From NCBI RefSeq assembly GCF_017349295.1, contig NZ_JAFMPK010000009.1, forward strand, positions 62,001 to 126,000: a stretch of DNA of 64,000 nt. Reading direction: 5' to 3'. Shown here one piece after another: positions 52,572-61,421 of the stretch. Numbering within the stretch: the stretch's first letter is position 1; every line of letters starts with the position of its first letter. Position numbers and translations under genes: made by a program. A model generated the notes under the pieces. It ran no database searches, was not told the origin of the DNA, and saw nothing but the letters and a program-made list of their open reading frames with translations. This DNA is from Myceligenerans salitolerans (GTDB lineage: Bacteria; Actinomycetota; Actinomycetes; Actinomycetales; Cellulomonadaceae).

Positions 52572-53284
52572 GCACGCTCACCGTCGACGGCCTGACCGTC
52601 GGGTACGGCGACGGAGCACCCGTCCTGGACGGTCTCGACCTCGAGGTGCCCGACGGCGCCGTCGTCGCCCTGCTCGGGGCGAACGGCGCGGGCAAGACCA
52701 CTCTGCTGCGCGCCGTGGCCGGACTCGTCCCCGCACGCGGCGGGCGGGTGCTGCTCGACGGGGCCGACCTGGGCGGACTGCGCGCCGAGGACCGGGTGCG
52801 GCGCGGCCTGGGCCTCGTACCCGAGGGGCGCGGCGTCGTCGCCGAGCTGACCGTCGCCGAGAACCTGCGCCTCGGTGCCCTCTGGCGCCACCGTGGCAGT
52901 GCCCGCACCGCCGCCGTCGACGCCCAGTACGAGCTGTTCGAACCGCTCGCCCGACGGCGGGACGCGCTCGGCCACACCCTCTCCGGCGGGGAACGGCAGA
53001 TGCTCGCCCTGGCCCGCGCGCTCGTCGCGGAACCGCGGGTGCTGCTCCTGGACGAGCCGTCCCTCGGCCTCGCCCCGCTGGTCGTCGCCGACCTGCTCGG
53101 CGTCCTGCGCCGCACCGCCGAACGCACCGGGCTCACCGTCCTGGTCGCCGAGCAGAACGTCACCAGCGCGCTGTCCGTCGCCGACCGCGGCGTCGTGCTC
53201 AGCCTCGGCGACGTGGTCACCGACCGCCCCGCCCGCGACCTCGCCGCAGACCCGGCGCTCCGGCACGCCTACCTCGGATTCTGA
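52568..53284 (+). CDS. livF: ABC transporter ATP-binding protein, branched-chain (LivF) type
   Basis: The 238-residue ATPase has Walker A GANGAGKTTLLRAVAG, the family motif LVPEGRGVVAELTV, the signature LSGGERQMLALARAL and Walker B RVLLLDEPSLGLAP. It starts at ATG 52568, overlapping the stop of livG by four bases. It pairs with LivG to power the LivH/LivM channel. Confidence 0.93.
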   Translation: MSTLTVDGLTVGYGDGAPVLDGLDLEVPDGAVVALLGANGAGKTTLLRAVAGLVPARGGRVLLDGADLGGLRAEDRVRRGLGLVPEGRGVVAELTVAENLRLGALWRHRGSARTAAVDAQYELFEPLARRRDALGHTLSGGERQMLALARALVAEPRVLLLDEPSLGLAPLVVADLLGVLRRTAERTGLTVLVAEQNVTSALSVADRGVVLSLGDVVTDRPARDLAADPALRHAYLGF

Positions 53285-53295
53285 AGGAGGAACCG

Positions 53296-54174
53296 ATGGA
53301 CAGACTCGTCTTCCTCGTCGCGGCCGGGCTCGCGCACGGCGCCGTGCTCGCACTGTTCGCCCAGTCGCTCGTCATCGTGTGGCGCGCGAACCGCGTGATC
53401 AACTTCGCGCAGGCCGCGCTCGCCGTCGTCGCCGTCTACGCCGCGCTCGCCGTCACGGCCGTCAGCGGCTCGTGGTGGCTCGGGGCGTTCGCCGGCGTCG
53501 TGGCCGGGGGCCTGCTCGGCGCCGCCGCCGAACGCGGGCCGATGCGGCTCGTCCCCACCCACACACCACTGCCCGGGATCATCGTCGCCATCGGCCTCGT
53601 CATGATCCTGCAGGCCGGGCTCGCCATCGCCTTCGGCCCCGAGTACCAGCCCGTCCCGGCGCCCCTGTCCGAACGGCCGTTCGTGCTCGCGGGCATCCCC
53701 GTGCTCTCCCCGTACGACCTGCTCGTCCTCGTCGTGGCCGGGCTCGTGATGGCCGCGCTCGCCCTCGGCTTCACCCGTACCAGCCTCGGGCTCCAGCTGC
53801 GCGCCGCCGCGTTCGCCCCCGAGACCGCCCGGCTGCTCGGCGTGCGCGTGTCCCGCATGATCACCCTCGGCTGGATGCTCTCGCTGGCCACCGCGGCGCT
53901 CGCGGGCCTGCTCCTGGTCCCCACCGAGCTCGGGCTGCACCCGCACGCCCTCGACGGGCTGTTCGTGCAGGCCTTCGCCGTCGCCGTGATCGGCGGGCTC
54001 GACTCGCCGGCCGGTGCCCTGCTGGCCGGCCTGCTCGTGGGAGTGCTCGTCTCCCTCGTCAGCGGGTACCTCGTGGCCGCCGCCGCCCCGCTGGCCGTGC
54101 TGGCACTGCTCACGCTCGTGCTGCTCGTCCGGCCCGGCGGCCTCTTCTCCGCAGCCAAGGAGCGTGCCGCATGA
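53296..54174 (+). CDS. livH: ABC transporter permease, LivH type
   Basis: The 292-residue membrane protein has about eight hydrophobic segments. HAAT signature features include LVIVWRANRVINFAQAAL near the N-terminus and FAVAVIGGLDSPAGALLAGL near the C-terminus, the typical EAA-like region where the ATPases dock. It has a GGAGG ribosome site 5 bp upstream. It is the first permease of the operon and overlaps livM. Confidence 0.93.
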   Translation: MDRLVFLVAAGLAHGAVLALFAQSLVIVWRANRVINFAQAALAVVAVYAALAVTAVSGSWWLGAFAGVVAGGLLGAAAERGPMRLVPTHTPLPGIIVAIGLVMILQAGLAIAFGPEYQPVPAPLSERPFVLAGIPVLSPYDLLVLVVAGLVMAALALGFTRTSLGLQLRAAAFAPETARLLGVRVSRMITLGWMLSLATAALAGLLLVPTELGLHPHALDGLFVQAFAVAVIGGLDSPAGALLAGLLVGVLVSLVSGYLVAAAAPLAVLALLTLVLLVRPGGLFSAAKERAA

Positions 54175-55214
54175 CCCGCCGTATCGTCCTGCGTGCCGCA
54201 CTGGTCACGCTCGTCGCCCTCGCCGCGACGTTCCTCCTGGACCCCTACTGGAACTTCCAGGTCGCACGGTTCGCCGCGTGCTTCGCCGCCGTCGCCGGGC
54301 TCACGGTGCTGGTGGGACTCACCGGCCAGCTCTCCCTGGGCCACTCCGTGCTCATGGCCGCCGGCGGTTACGGCTACGCCTTCGCGGCGGGCTCCGTGAC
54401 CGGCGCGCTCGGTGACAGCCCGGCCGCGCCGTACGCCGGCCTGCTCGCCGGCCTCCTCGGCGGTCTCGTGGCCGCCGGAGCCCTCGGCGCGCTGCTCGGC
54501 GCCGCCGCGGCACGGCTGCACGGGCCCTATCTCGCCGGGCTCACCCTGGCCCTGGTGATCGCCCTGCCGTCAGCCGCCGTCGCCGTCCCCGGGCTCGGCG
54601 GCGACCAGGGGCTCGGCGCCCCGTTCGTTCCCGTGCCGGACGCGCTCGCCGCCCTCATGTACGTGGAGCACTTCCACGCCGTCGTGGCGATCGTCGTGGC
54701 GGCGGCCGCCGTGACACCCCTGATGCTGCTGCGGGCCGGGCGGCAAGGACTGCGGATGCGTGCCGTGCTCGGCCACGAGACGGCCGCCCGCCTCTCCGGG
54801 GTGAACCCCGGGCTGGTCAAGGCCGGCGCCTTCACCGCCAGCTCACTGGCCGCCGGGCTCGGCGGCGCCGTGATCGTCATGGCCACCCAGTCCGTCAGCC
54901 CCGGGGCGTTCGGGCTCACGTTCTCCATGCTCCTGGTGGTCGGCGCCGTCATCGGCGGGCTCGGCAGCATCGGCGGGGCCGCCGTGGGCGCCGCCCTCGT
55001 GGTGCTGCTGCCCTGGGCCGTGGAGACCGTCCTCGACCAGCTGCCGGCCGGCCTGCCGCCCGTCCTCGCGCAACGGCTCGACGGGAACCTCGCGGTCATC
55101 CTCACCGGAGCGATCGTCATCACCGTGATCGCCGCCCGGCCCGGCGGCGTGGCCCAGCTCCTCACCCCACGGACCACCGCACGACCCACAGCGTCACACG
55201 ACACAGAGAGGTGA
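54171..55214 (+). CDS. livM: ABC transporter permease, LivM type
   Basis: The 347-residue permease has about eight hydrophobic segments. The conserved GLTGQLSLGHSVLMAAGGYG motif and the C-terminal VVGAVIGGLGSIGGAAVGAA motif (family IGGLGS) mark it as LivM. ATG at 54171 overlaps the livH stop by four bases. It works with LivH as the membrane channel for the binding-protein gene that follows. Confidence 0.93.
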   Translation: MTRRIVLRAALVTLVALAATFLLDPYWNFQVARFAACFAAVAGLTVLVGLTGQLSLGHSVLMAAGGYGYAFAAGSVTGALGDSPAAPYAGLLAGLLGGLVAAGALGALLGAAAARLHGPYLAGLTLALVIALPSAAVAVPGLGGDQGLGAPFVPVPDALAALMYVEHFHAVVAIVVAAAAVTPLMLLRAGRQGLRMRAVLGHETAARLSGVNPGLVKAGAFTASSLAAGLGGAVIVMATQSVSPGAFGLTFSMLLVVGAVIGGLGSIGGAAVGAALVVLLPWAVETVLDQLPAGLPPVLAQRLDGNLAVILTGAIVITVIAARPGGVAQLLTPRTTARPTASHDTER

Positions 55215-55219
55215 TCGGA

Positions 55220-56491
55220 ATGACCCGACCCACGACCCTGACGGCCACGACGGCGCTCGCCGCCGTCGCCGCCCTCGCCCTCACCGGCTGCTCCACCCCC
55301 GGCGCCGACGGGACCGAACAGGTGCCCGGTGTCACGCAGGACACCGTGACGATCGGAACGCACACGCCCCTGACCGGGGCGGCAGCGGAGGCGTACGCGC
55401 AGATCAGCGCCGCGACGTCGGCGTACTTCGAGTACGTCAACGCGAACGGCGGCATCCACGGCCGCTCCATCGACTACATCGTCAAGGACGACGGCTACAA
55501 CCCCGCCAACACCCAGACCGTGACCCGGGAACTGGTCTCCGAGGACGGCATCTTCGCGATGGTGAACGGCCTGGGCACCCCCACCCACACCACCGTGCTG
55601 GACTACCTGGACCAGAACGACGTCCCGGACCTGTTCGTCGCCTCGGGCTCGGCGCAGTGGAACCAGCCCGAGGAGTACCCGAACACGTTCGGCATGAACG
55701 TCGACTACGTCACCGACGGCATGGTGCTGGCCACCCACGCCACCGAGCAGGACCCCGAGGCCACGTTCTGCGTGCTCGGCCAGGACGACGACTACGGCGG
55801 CGACGTGCTCGCCGGCGTGGAGGCCGTCGTCGGGGCCGACGGCGTCGTCGCCTCCGAGACCTACAACACCTCCAACCCGGACCTCACCGCGCAGATCGGC
55901 GCCATGAAGGAATCCGGCTGCACGCACGCCGTGCTGGCGACCATCCCCGGGTTCACGGCCATCGCCATGGGCACGGCCGCACAGCTGGAGTGGTTCCCGC
56001 AGTACCTGGTCTCCAACGCCGGCGCCGACGTGGAGTCCCTGGCCGGGTACCTCGGCGAGGAAGGCGCACCGCTGCTCGAGGGCATGCTCGCCACCGGCTA
56101 CCTCCCCACCGGGCAGGACAACGAGTGGTACGAACTGTTCTCGCAGATCAACGACGAGTACAACGACGGCGCCCCGCTCACCGGCACCGCCATCTACGGC
56201 TACAGCGTCGGCTACCACTTCGCCGAGGCGCTGGCGCTCGCGGGCGAGAACCCCACCCGCGCATCGCTCCTGGAGGTGATGGAGTCGGGCGAGCTCGTGG
56301 GCAACGGCGTCGTGCCGAACTCCCTCTCGGCCGACGACCACAGCCCGTACCACGCGGCGGGCATCACCGTGGTGACCGGCGGCGAGCAGTCGTACACCGG
56401 CGACGCCTGGGCCCGCGAGGGCGACACGCTCAGCGAGATCGAACTCGAGCCGAAGCCCGTGGAGAACGAGGGTATCCCCACCGGCGAGTGA
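55220..56491 (+). CDS. ABC transporter substrate-binding lipoprotein, HAAT type
   Basis: The 423-residue protein has a lipoprotein signal (LAAVAALALTGCSTPG) and a periplasmic-binding fold of the LivK type: TIGTHTPLTGAAAEAYAQIS, FEYVNANGGIHGRSIDYIVK and DDGYNPANTQTVTRELVSED. Close relatives often bind acids rather than amino acids. It is the last gene of the operon with a GAGAGG ribosome site at 55206-55211. ATG at 55220 is chosen; GTG 55211 is an alternative. It should sit on the outer face of the membrane and hand its ligand to LivHM. Confidence 0.9.
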   Translation: MTRPTTLTATTALAAVAALALTGCSTPGADGTEQVPGVTQDTVTIGTHTPLTGAAAEAYAQISAATSAYFEYVNANGGIHGRSIDYIVKDDGYNPANTQTVTRELVSEDGIFAMVNGLGTPTHTTVLDYLDQNDVPDLFVASGSAQWNQPEEYPNTFGMNVDYVTDGMVLATHATEQDPEATFCVLGQDDDYGGDVLAGVEAVVGADGVVASETYNTSNPDLTAQIGAMKESGCTHAVLATIPGFTAIAMGTAAQLEWFPQYLVSNAGADVESLAGYLGEEGAPLLEGMLATGYLPTGQDNEWYELFSQINDEYNDGAPLTGTAIYGYSVGYHFAEALALAGENPTRASLLEVMESGELVGNGVVPNSLSADDHSPYHAAGITVVTGGEQSYTGDAWAREGDTLSEIELEPKPVENEGIPTGE

Positions 56492-56534
56492 CGTGACGGA
56501 GCGCGACGACGCGGCGTCACGTGTCCGAGCACGA

Positions 56535-56568
56535 GAAGGGCGGGGCGGCTGTGGCCGTCCCGCCCTTC
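56535..56568. terminator. GC-rich hairpin between convergent transporter and acyl-CoA ligase genes
   Basis: Arms gaagggcggggcgg (56535-56548) and ccgtcccgcccttc (56555-56568) pair with only a G-U mismatch and a 6-base loop. It lies between the convergent binding-protein and acyl-CoA ligase genes and can act in both directions. Confidence 0.7.
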
Positions 56569-56640
56569 GTCGCCTGCTCGCACCGTCATCCACCCGCCGA
56601 TTCCCGGCAGCCTCCTGCCGGCCGCGGTATCCCGGACGCC

Positions 56641-58227
56641 TTACGTGTTCCGGTACCGCTCCACCAGTTCCCGCTTGAGGATCTTGCCGCTCGGTCCCAG
56701 CGGCAGCTCGTCGGCGACATGCACCACGCGCGGGTACTTGTAGGCCGCCACGTGCTCCTTCATGTACGTGACGAGCTCCGCGGCGTCGACCGTGCCGCCG
56801 TCGCGCGCCACGACGGCGGCGTGCACCTCCTGGCCGTGCGTCTCGTGCGGCAGACCGAACACGGCGGCCATCGCGACCTCCGGGTGGCGCGCCAGCACGG
56901 CTTCCACCTCCGAGGGGTACACGTTGTAGCCGTTGCGGATGATCATGTCCTTCTTGCGGTCCACGATCGTGACCACGCCGTCGTCGTCGACCGTGCCGAG
57001 GTCGCCGGTGCGGAACCAGCCGTCCACCACCACCTCGGCGGACGTGTCCGGCCGCCCGAGGTACCCCTTCATGAGGTTGTGCCCCCGGACCACGATCTCC
57101 CCGAGCGTGCCGGGTTCCTCCAGCAGCACGACGCGACCCTCCACGTCCGGGTCGGCGATCGCGACGTCGACCCCCCAGATCGGCTTGCCGACCGTGCCCG
57201 GCCGGATCGGCTCGGACTGCGGGTTGGTGGAGACGATCGGCGCGGTCTCGGTCAGCCCGTACCCCTCGTGCACCTGGGCGCCGAACGTCTCGGAGAACGC
57301 CTCCAGCACCGCCGCCGGGAGAGAGGCGCCGCCCGAGACGGCGTACCGCAGCGCGGGCCGGGTGCCGCCGCGCCGGGCCGCCTCCACCAGCCCCACGTAC
57401 ATGGTGGGTACGGCCGTGAAGACGGTCACGCCGTGGCGCACCATGAGGGCCAGGGCGTCGTCGGGCTCGAACCGGGGCAGCAGCACCACCGACGCGCCCA
57501 CCCGGAAGGCCGTGTTCAGCACGCACACCTGCCCGAACGCGTGGAACAGCGGCAGGCCGCCGAACACGACGTCGTCGGCGCGCAGGTCGAACGCGTCCAC
57601 CAGGGAGCAGTGCACCTGCTCCACCAGCGCCAGATGGGAGCCGACGGCGCCCTTCGGGGAACCCGTCGTCCCGCTGGTGTACAGGATCGTGGCGGCCGCG
57701 GTGGGCCGGACGGACTCGTGGCGGGCGATCGGCACGGCCGCGGCCGCCTCGTCCTCCAGGCGCGGCAGGTCCGGGCCCCCGGCCTCGACGGCGGGGGACA
57801 GGACCGTCAGGATCGGCACTCCCGCGCGAGTCGCGGCCGGGACGGCCTCGGCCAGCAGGGGCGCCGCCACCACGAGCACGTCGGCGCCGCTGTCGCGCAG
57901 CACGTACTCGATCTCGTCGGCCTTGAACAGCAGGTGCACGGGGACGACGACGGCGCCCAGGGCGAGCGTCGCGTAGTACACGCGCGCGAAGTCCGGCACG
58001 TTGGGCACGATCATCGCCACGCGGTCGCCGCGCCCGATCCCGCGGGCACGGAGCGCGCCGGCATACCCGCGGGTCTGCTCCCACAGGTCCCGGTAGGTGA
58101 TGGTGGCGCCCGCGAAGTGCAGGGCCGCATGGTCCGGCCGCCGCCGGGCGGACTCGGCGAGGATGCTCGCCACGGACAGGGTGCCGAAGCCGTCGCCGTC
58201 GATGGCGTCGTCGGGGTGGCGGGTCAT
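56641..58227 (-). CDS. long-chain-type acyl-CoA ligase (FadD-like)
   Basis: The 528-residue AMP-forming ligase starts MTRHPDDAIDGDGFGTLSVA. The A3 motif ILYTSGTTGSPKGAVGSH, the VHEGYGLTETAPIVSTNP motif, WFRTGDLGTVDDDG and the C-terminal PLGPSGKILKRELVERYRNT (catalytic Lys) are all present. It makes acyl-CoA from a free acid, ATP and CoA. Within a three-gene minus-strand unit it is the last gene, preceded by an acyl-CoA dehydrogenase and a phosphotransferase, so it may activate the same acids. Chain length is not predictable from these motifs. Confidence 0.92.
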   Translation of the reverse strand: MTRHPDDAIDGDGFGTLSVASILAESARRRPDHAALHFAGATITYRDLWEQTRGYAGALRARGIGRGDRVAMIVPNVPDFARVYYATLALGAVVVPVHLLFKADEIEYVLRDSGADVLVVAAPLLAEAVPAATRAGVPILTVLSPAVEAGGPDLPRLEDEAAAAVPIARHESVRPTAAATILYTSGTTGSPKGAVGSHLALVEQVHCSLVDAFDLRADDVVFGGLPLFHAFGQVCVLNTAFRVGASVVLLPRFEPDDALALMVRHGVTVFTAVPTMYVGLVEAARRGGTRPALRYAVSGGASLPAAVLEAFSETFGAQVHEGYGLTETAPIVSTNPQSEPIRPGTVGKPIWGVDVAIADPDVEGRVVLLEEPGTLGEIVVRGHNLMKGYLGRPDTSAEVVVDGWFRTGDLGTVDDDGVVTIVDRKKDMIIRNGYNVYPSEVEAVLARHPEVAMAAVFGLPHETHGQEVHAAVVARDGGTVDAAELVTYMKEHVAAYKYPRVVHVADELPLGPSGKILKRELVERYRNT

Positions 58228-58310
58228 GGGTTCCTCTTTTCCCGTCGTCGTTGAGCGGTGTGTCAGGGACCGCGGTGGGGGGCAGGGCGCCGGGGTCGGG
58301 GGCGTCCGGG

Positions 58311-59546
58311 TCAGGGGCGCCGTAGCTCGGCGCGGCCCAGCGAGGCGAGATGCACCTCGTCGGGCCCGTCCGCGAGCCGCAGGGCGCGGGCGCCCGCGAA
58401 CATCTCGGCGAGCGGCTGGTCCGCGGAGATGCCGGCCGCGCCGAAGACCTGCATGGCCCGGTCGAGGATCCGCTGGACGGCGCGCGGCACGGCGATCTTG
58501 ATCGCCTGGATCTCCGTCATCGCCTCGCGGTTGCCGACGGTGTCCATCAGCCACGCCGTCTTCAGCACCAGCAGGCGCAGCGCCTCCAGCTCGATCCGGG
58601 ACTCCGCGACCCACTCCCGCACCACGCCCTTGTCGGCGAGCGGGCCGCCGAACGCGCTGCGCGTGCGCGCGCGCTCGCGGACCAGCGCCAGCGCCCGCTC
58701 CGCCGTTCCCAGGGCGCGCATGCAGTGGTGGATGCGGCCGGGCCCGAGCCGCGCCTGGGCGATCGCGAACCCGTCGCCCTCGGCGCCCAGCAGGTTCGAC
58801 GCCGGCACGCGGACGTCGTCGAACACGATCTCGGCATGGCCGCCGTGGTCGCGGTCGTCGTAGCCGAACACGCTCAGCGGGCGCACCACCGTGACGCCCG
58901 GCGCGTCCCGGCCGACCAGCACCATCGACTGCTGCCGGTGCCGCGGCCCGTCCGGATCGGTCTTGCCCATCACGACGAGCAGCCGGGCGTCCGGGTTCAT
59001 CGCGCCGGTCGCGAACCACTTGCGGCCCGAGATCACGTAGTCGTCGCCGTCGCGGCGGATGCGGGTGGTGATCTGGGACGCGTCCGACGACGCCACGTCC
59101 GGCTCGGTCATGCAGAACGCGCTGCGGATGCGGGCGTCGAGCAGGGGGTCGAGCCAGTGCTCCTGCTGCTCCGGTGTCCCGAAGTGGGCCAGGAGTTCCA
59201 TGTTGCCGGTGTCCGGGGCGGCGCAGTTGAACGCCACCGGCGCCAGGCGCGGGCTCCAGCCGGTCAGCTCCGCCACCGAGGCGTACTGCAGGTTCGTCAG
59301 GCCCGCGCCCCGGCGGGTGCGTGTCGTCGTGCCGGGGGCCGCGCCGTCGGGCAGGAAGAGGTTCCACAGGCCCTCGGCGCGCGCCTGGGCCTGGAGCTCC
59401 CGGACCACGGGGCGCGAGCCCCACTCGCCGGGGGTGGCCGCGAGCTGCTCCTCCAGCACCGGCTCGGCGGGCAGGACACGTTCGTGCAGGAACGCCCGCA
59501 CGCGTCCGGTCAGCGCGGTGGTGGTGGCGTCGGGTGCGAAGTCCAT
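58311..59546 (-). CDS. acyl-CoA dehydrogenase (ACAD10/11-like)
   Basis: The 411-residue flavoprotein has FAD and substrate loops ARIRSAFCMTEPDVASSDAS and VISGRKWFATGAMNPDARLL, the QQSMVLVGRDAPGVTVVRPL loop, and a C-terminal VFGAAGISADQPLAEMFAGA. The gene ends two bases before the phosphotransferase stop and is co-transcribed with it. ACAD10/ACAD11-like and bacterial LvaC enzymes in this family work with an aminoglycoside-phosphotransferase-like partner that phosphorylates a 4-hydroxyacyl-CoA, after which the dehydrogenase-like domain removes the phosphate. That fits the neighbour. Confidence 0.88.
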   Translation of the reverse strand: MDFAPDATTTALTGRVRAFLHERVLPAEPVLEEQLAATPGEWGSRPVVRELQAQARAEGLWNLFLPDGAAPGTTTRTRRGAGLTNLQYASVAELTGWSPRLAPVAFNCAAPDTGNMELLAHFGTPEQQEHWLDPLLDARIRSAFCMTEPDVASSDASQITTRIRRDGDDYVISGRKWFATGAMNPDARLLVVMGKTDPDGPRHRQQSMVLVGRDAPGVTVVRPLSVFGYDDRDHGGHAEIVFDDVRVPASNLLGAEGDGFAIAQARLGPGRIHHCMRALGTAERALALVRERARTRSAFGGPLADKGVVREWVAESRIELEALRLLVLKTAWLMDTVGNREAMTEIQAIKIAVPRAVQRILDRAMQVFGAAGISADQPLAEMFAGARALRLADGPDEVHLASLGRAELRRP

Positions 59547-59548
59547 GC

Positions 59549-60610
59549 TCAGCTCCTCCTGGTGGCGATACGGGCGAGACCGTCCTCGGCGAGCGGCAGG
59601 ACGAGGTCGCCGATGGTGTCGAACCCGTCCCCGACCGTCTCGCCCGCCCGGAAGCGGTAGTGGATGCCTTCGAGGATCACGGCGAGCTTGTAGGTGGCGA
59701 AGGCGCGGTACCAGGACAGCTCCGGCGCGGCGACACGGGCCCTGGCGGCGTAGGCGTCCACGAGCTCGTCGAGCCCGGGGTAGCCGGCACCCGGGACGAC
59801 GGCGCTGACGGCCCGCCCGTGGTCGGCGGTGAGCTCGGCGATCTCCCAGTACATGGCGAGCATCCCGAGGTCGACGAGCGGGTCACCGAGCGTCGCCATC
59901 TCCCAGTCGATGACGGCGGCCACGCGGGGTGCCACGGACGGTGCGGACGGCGCGGTGACGATGACGTTGTCGAGCCGGTAGTCGCCGTGCACGACGGCGG
60001 CTCGCGGGTTCTGCTCGGGCAGCAGGTCGCCGAGGCGGTCCTGGAGGCGGTCGAGGGCGGGCAGCTCGCGGGACCGGGACGCGTCGTACTGGCGGCGCCA
60101 CGTCCGCAGCTGGCGAGCCAGATAGCCGTCGGGCCGGCCGAAGCCGCCCAGGCCCACGGCCGCCGGGTCGAGGGTGTGCAGGTCCGCCAGGACCTCCGCC
60201 AGGTGGAGGCTGAGGCCACGCAGCGCCTCCGGCGTCCATCCCGCGTTGAGCTCCGGCCGCGCCAGCACGGCGCCGGAGACGTGCTCCATGACGAAGAAGA
60301 CGGTGCCGGTGACCGCGCCGGCCTCGGTGTCGTCCACGAGGTCCACAACGCGGGGGACCGGCACCTGGCTGGCTCGCAGGGCCGAGATCACCCGGTGCTC
60401 GCGGGCCATGTCGTGTGCGCTGGACAGCACGTGGCCCAGCGGGGGACGGCGCACCACGAGCGGGATGCGGGCGCCGTCCACCCGGTACGTCAGGTTGCTG
60501 CGGCCGCCGGGCATCAGCGTCGCGGTCAGTGGTCCGGCGGCCAGTTCCGGGTGCTCGCGTTCGAGCCATCGTGTGAGACCGGCCTGGTCCAGTCCGGGCA
60601 CCTGAGTCAT
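59549..60610 (-). CDS. phosphotransferase family protein (LvaA/ACAD10-11 kinase-like)
   Basis: The 353-residue aminoglycoside-phosphotransferase-fold kinase has the ATP-anchor start PLTATLMPGGRSNLTYRVDG, the catalytic AVVHGDYRLDNVIV (His-Gly-Asp-x4-Asn) and AVIDWEMATLGDPLVDLG. In mammals the equivalent domain of ACAD10/11, and LvaA of Pseudomonas, phosphorylate 4-hydroxyacyl-CoA. Association with an acyl-CoA dehydrogenase gene two bases away supports that role rather than antibiotic resistance. ATG at 60610 is chosen. A palindromic operator lies 56 bp upstream. Confidence 0.85.
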   Translation of the reverse strand: MTQVPGLDQAGLTRWLEREHPELAAGPLTATLMPGGRSNLTYRVDGARIPLVVRRPPLGHVLSSAHDMAREHRVISALRASQVPVPRVVDLVDDTEAGAVTGTVFFVMEHVSGAVLARPELNAGWTPEALRGLSLHLAEVLADLHTLDPAAVGLGGFGRPDGYLARQLRTWRRQYDASRSRELPALDRLQDRLGDLLPEQNPRAAVVHGDYRLDNVIVTAPSAPSVAPRVAAVIDWEMATLGDPLVDLGMLAMYWEIAELTADHGRAVSAVVPGAGYPGLDELVDAYAARARVAAPELSWYRAFATYKLAVILEGIHYRFRAGETVGDGFDTIGDLVLPLAEDGLARIATRRS

Positions 60611-60665
60611 CCTCGACCCCCTCGTCGTCGACCCGGCAGCGCGGGCGCGAGCCGGTCGACGGAGC

Positions 60666-60683
60666 ATACCGCGTAGTCGGTAT
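60666..60683. promoter_or_regulatory. 18-bp palindromic operator, copy 4
   Basis: ATACCGCGTAGTCGGTAT, the copy with the longest outer symmetry. It lies 55 bp upstream of the phosphotransferase start on the minus strand and is the likely control site of that three-gene operon. Confidence 0.65.
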
Positions 60684-60694
60684 GTCGGGCGAAC

Positions 60695-60790
60695 CTCGTG
60701 TCGGACGCCGGGCGTCGGACGTCGAGGGTGCTGGACGTCGGGAACGTCGGGCGTCGGTGTCGGACGTCGGGCTCCGGGCGTCGGTGAGGG
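60695..60790. repeat. cluster of degenerate GTCGG-type repeats
   Basis: The sequence gtcggacgtcggg and close variants recur about six times across ~95 bp between the operator and the thioesterase gene. They have no coding role that I can see. They may be spacer material left by slippage. Confidence 0.45.
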
Positions 60791-60814
60791 TGGCCGGAGT
60801 CCGTGCGCCCGTCG

Positions 60815-61249
60815 TCAGGCGGACAGGTGGCGGTGGATCGCCGCGCGGACGGCGTCGGGCACGGGGACCGGGCGGCGGGTGGCCGCGTCCACGAACACGT
60901 GGGTGAACGAGCCCGTGGCGAGCGGCTCGGCCTCGCCCGTCCGCAGGATGCGCGGCGCCCAGGTGAGGCTCGTGCGCCCGACCTTCTCCACGCCCACCTC
61001 GACCTCGAGTTCCTCGGGGAACGACGCCGACCGCAGGAACTGGCAGGACGACGCGACGCACAGGGCGATGACGTCGCCCTGGGGGTCGAGCCCGGCGTGC
61101 CGGATCATCCAGCGGTTGGCGGCGGTGTCCATCGCCTCGTAGTAGACGGTGTTGTTCAGATGGCCGTACTGGTCGTTGTCGTTCCAGCGCAGCGGGAACG
61201 GCAGGCGCGCGGACGTGGCGGGCGCATCGTGCGACGGGTGCTGGCTCAT
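60815..61249 (-). CDS. acyl-CoA thioesterase (hotdog fold)
   Basis: The 144-residue protein has the 4HBT-type hotdog pattern PLRWNDNDQYGHLNNTVYYE (catalytic Asp region) and FLRSASFPEELEVEVGVEKV, VFVDAATRRPVPVPD. It would free CoA from acyl-CoA. Its upstream end faces the operator at 61371-61388 at a distance, so it may belong to the same regulon as the acyl-CoA dehydrogenase gene on the other side. Confidence 0.85.
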   Translation of the reverse strand: MSQHPSHDAPATSARLPFPLRWNDNDQYGHLNNTVYYEAMDTAANRWMIRHAGLDPQGDVIALCVASSCQFLRSASFPEELEVEVGVEKVGRTSLTWAPRILRTGEAEPLATGSFTHVFVDAATRRPVPVPDAVRAAIHRHLSA

Positions 61250-61370
61250 GCGGGTGTCCTTCGGGTCGCGGGCGGTGGCCCCGGGCGCTGCCGCGGCCGG
61301 TCTCCGGGGCGCCCTGACGCGCCTCCCCGGCAGTGTGGCGCAGCGCTCCCGGCATGCGGCACAATAGTAC

Positions 61371-61388
61371 AGACCGACCGGTCGGATT
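61371..61388. promoter_or_regulatory. 18-bp palindromic operator, copy 5
   Basis: AGACCGACCGGTCGGATT, with the same inner palindrome as copy 1, sits 33 bp before the ATG of the acyl-CoA dehydrogenase at 61422 and 121 bp from the divergent thioesterase start. Confidence 0.6.
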
Positions 61389-61421
61389 GCTGGTCGGTGA
61401 TCGACGACGATCGGAGGATCG

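Noticed and set aside
59549-60610. Aminoglycoside resistance gene
   Set aside because: The kinase fold is shared, but its position two bases from an acyl-CoA dehydrogenase fits the ACAD10/11-LvaA type.
60695-60790. GTCGG repeats as additional regulator binding sites
   Set aside because: They are degenerate and lack the ACCG-N6-CGGT symmetry of the five operators.
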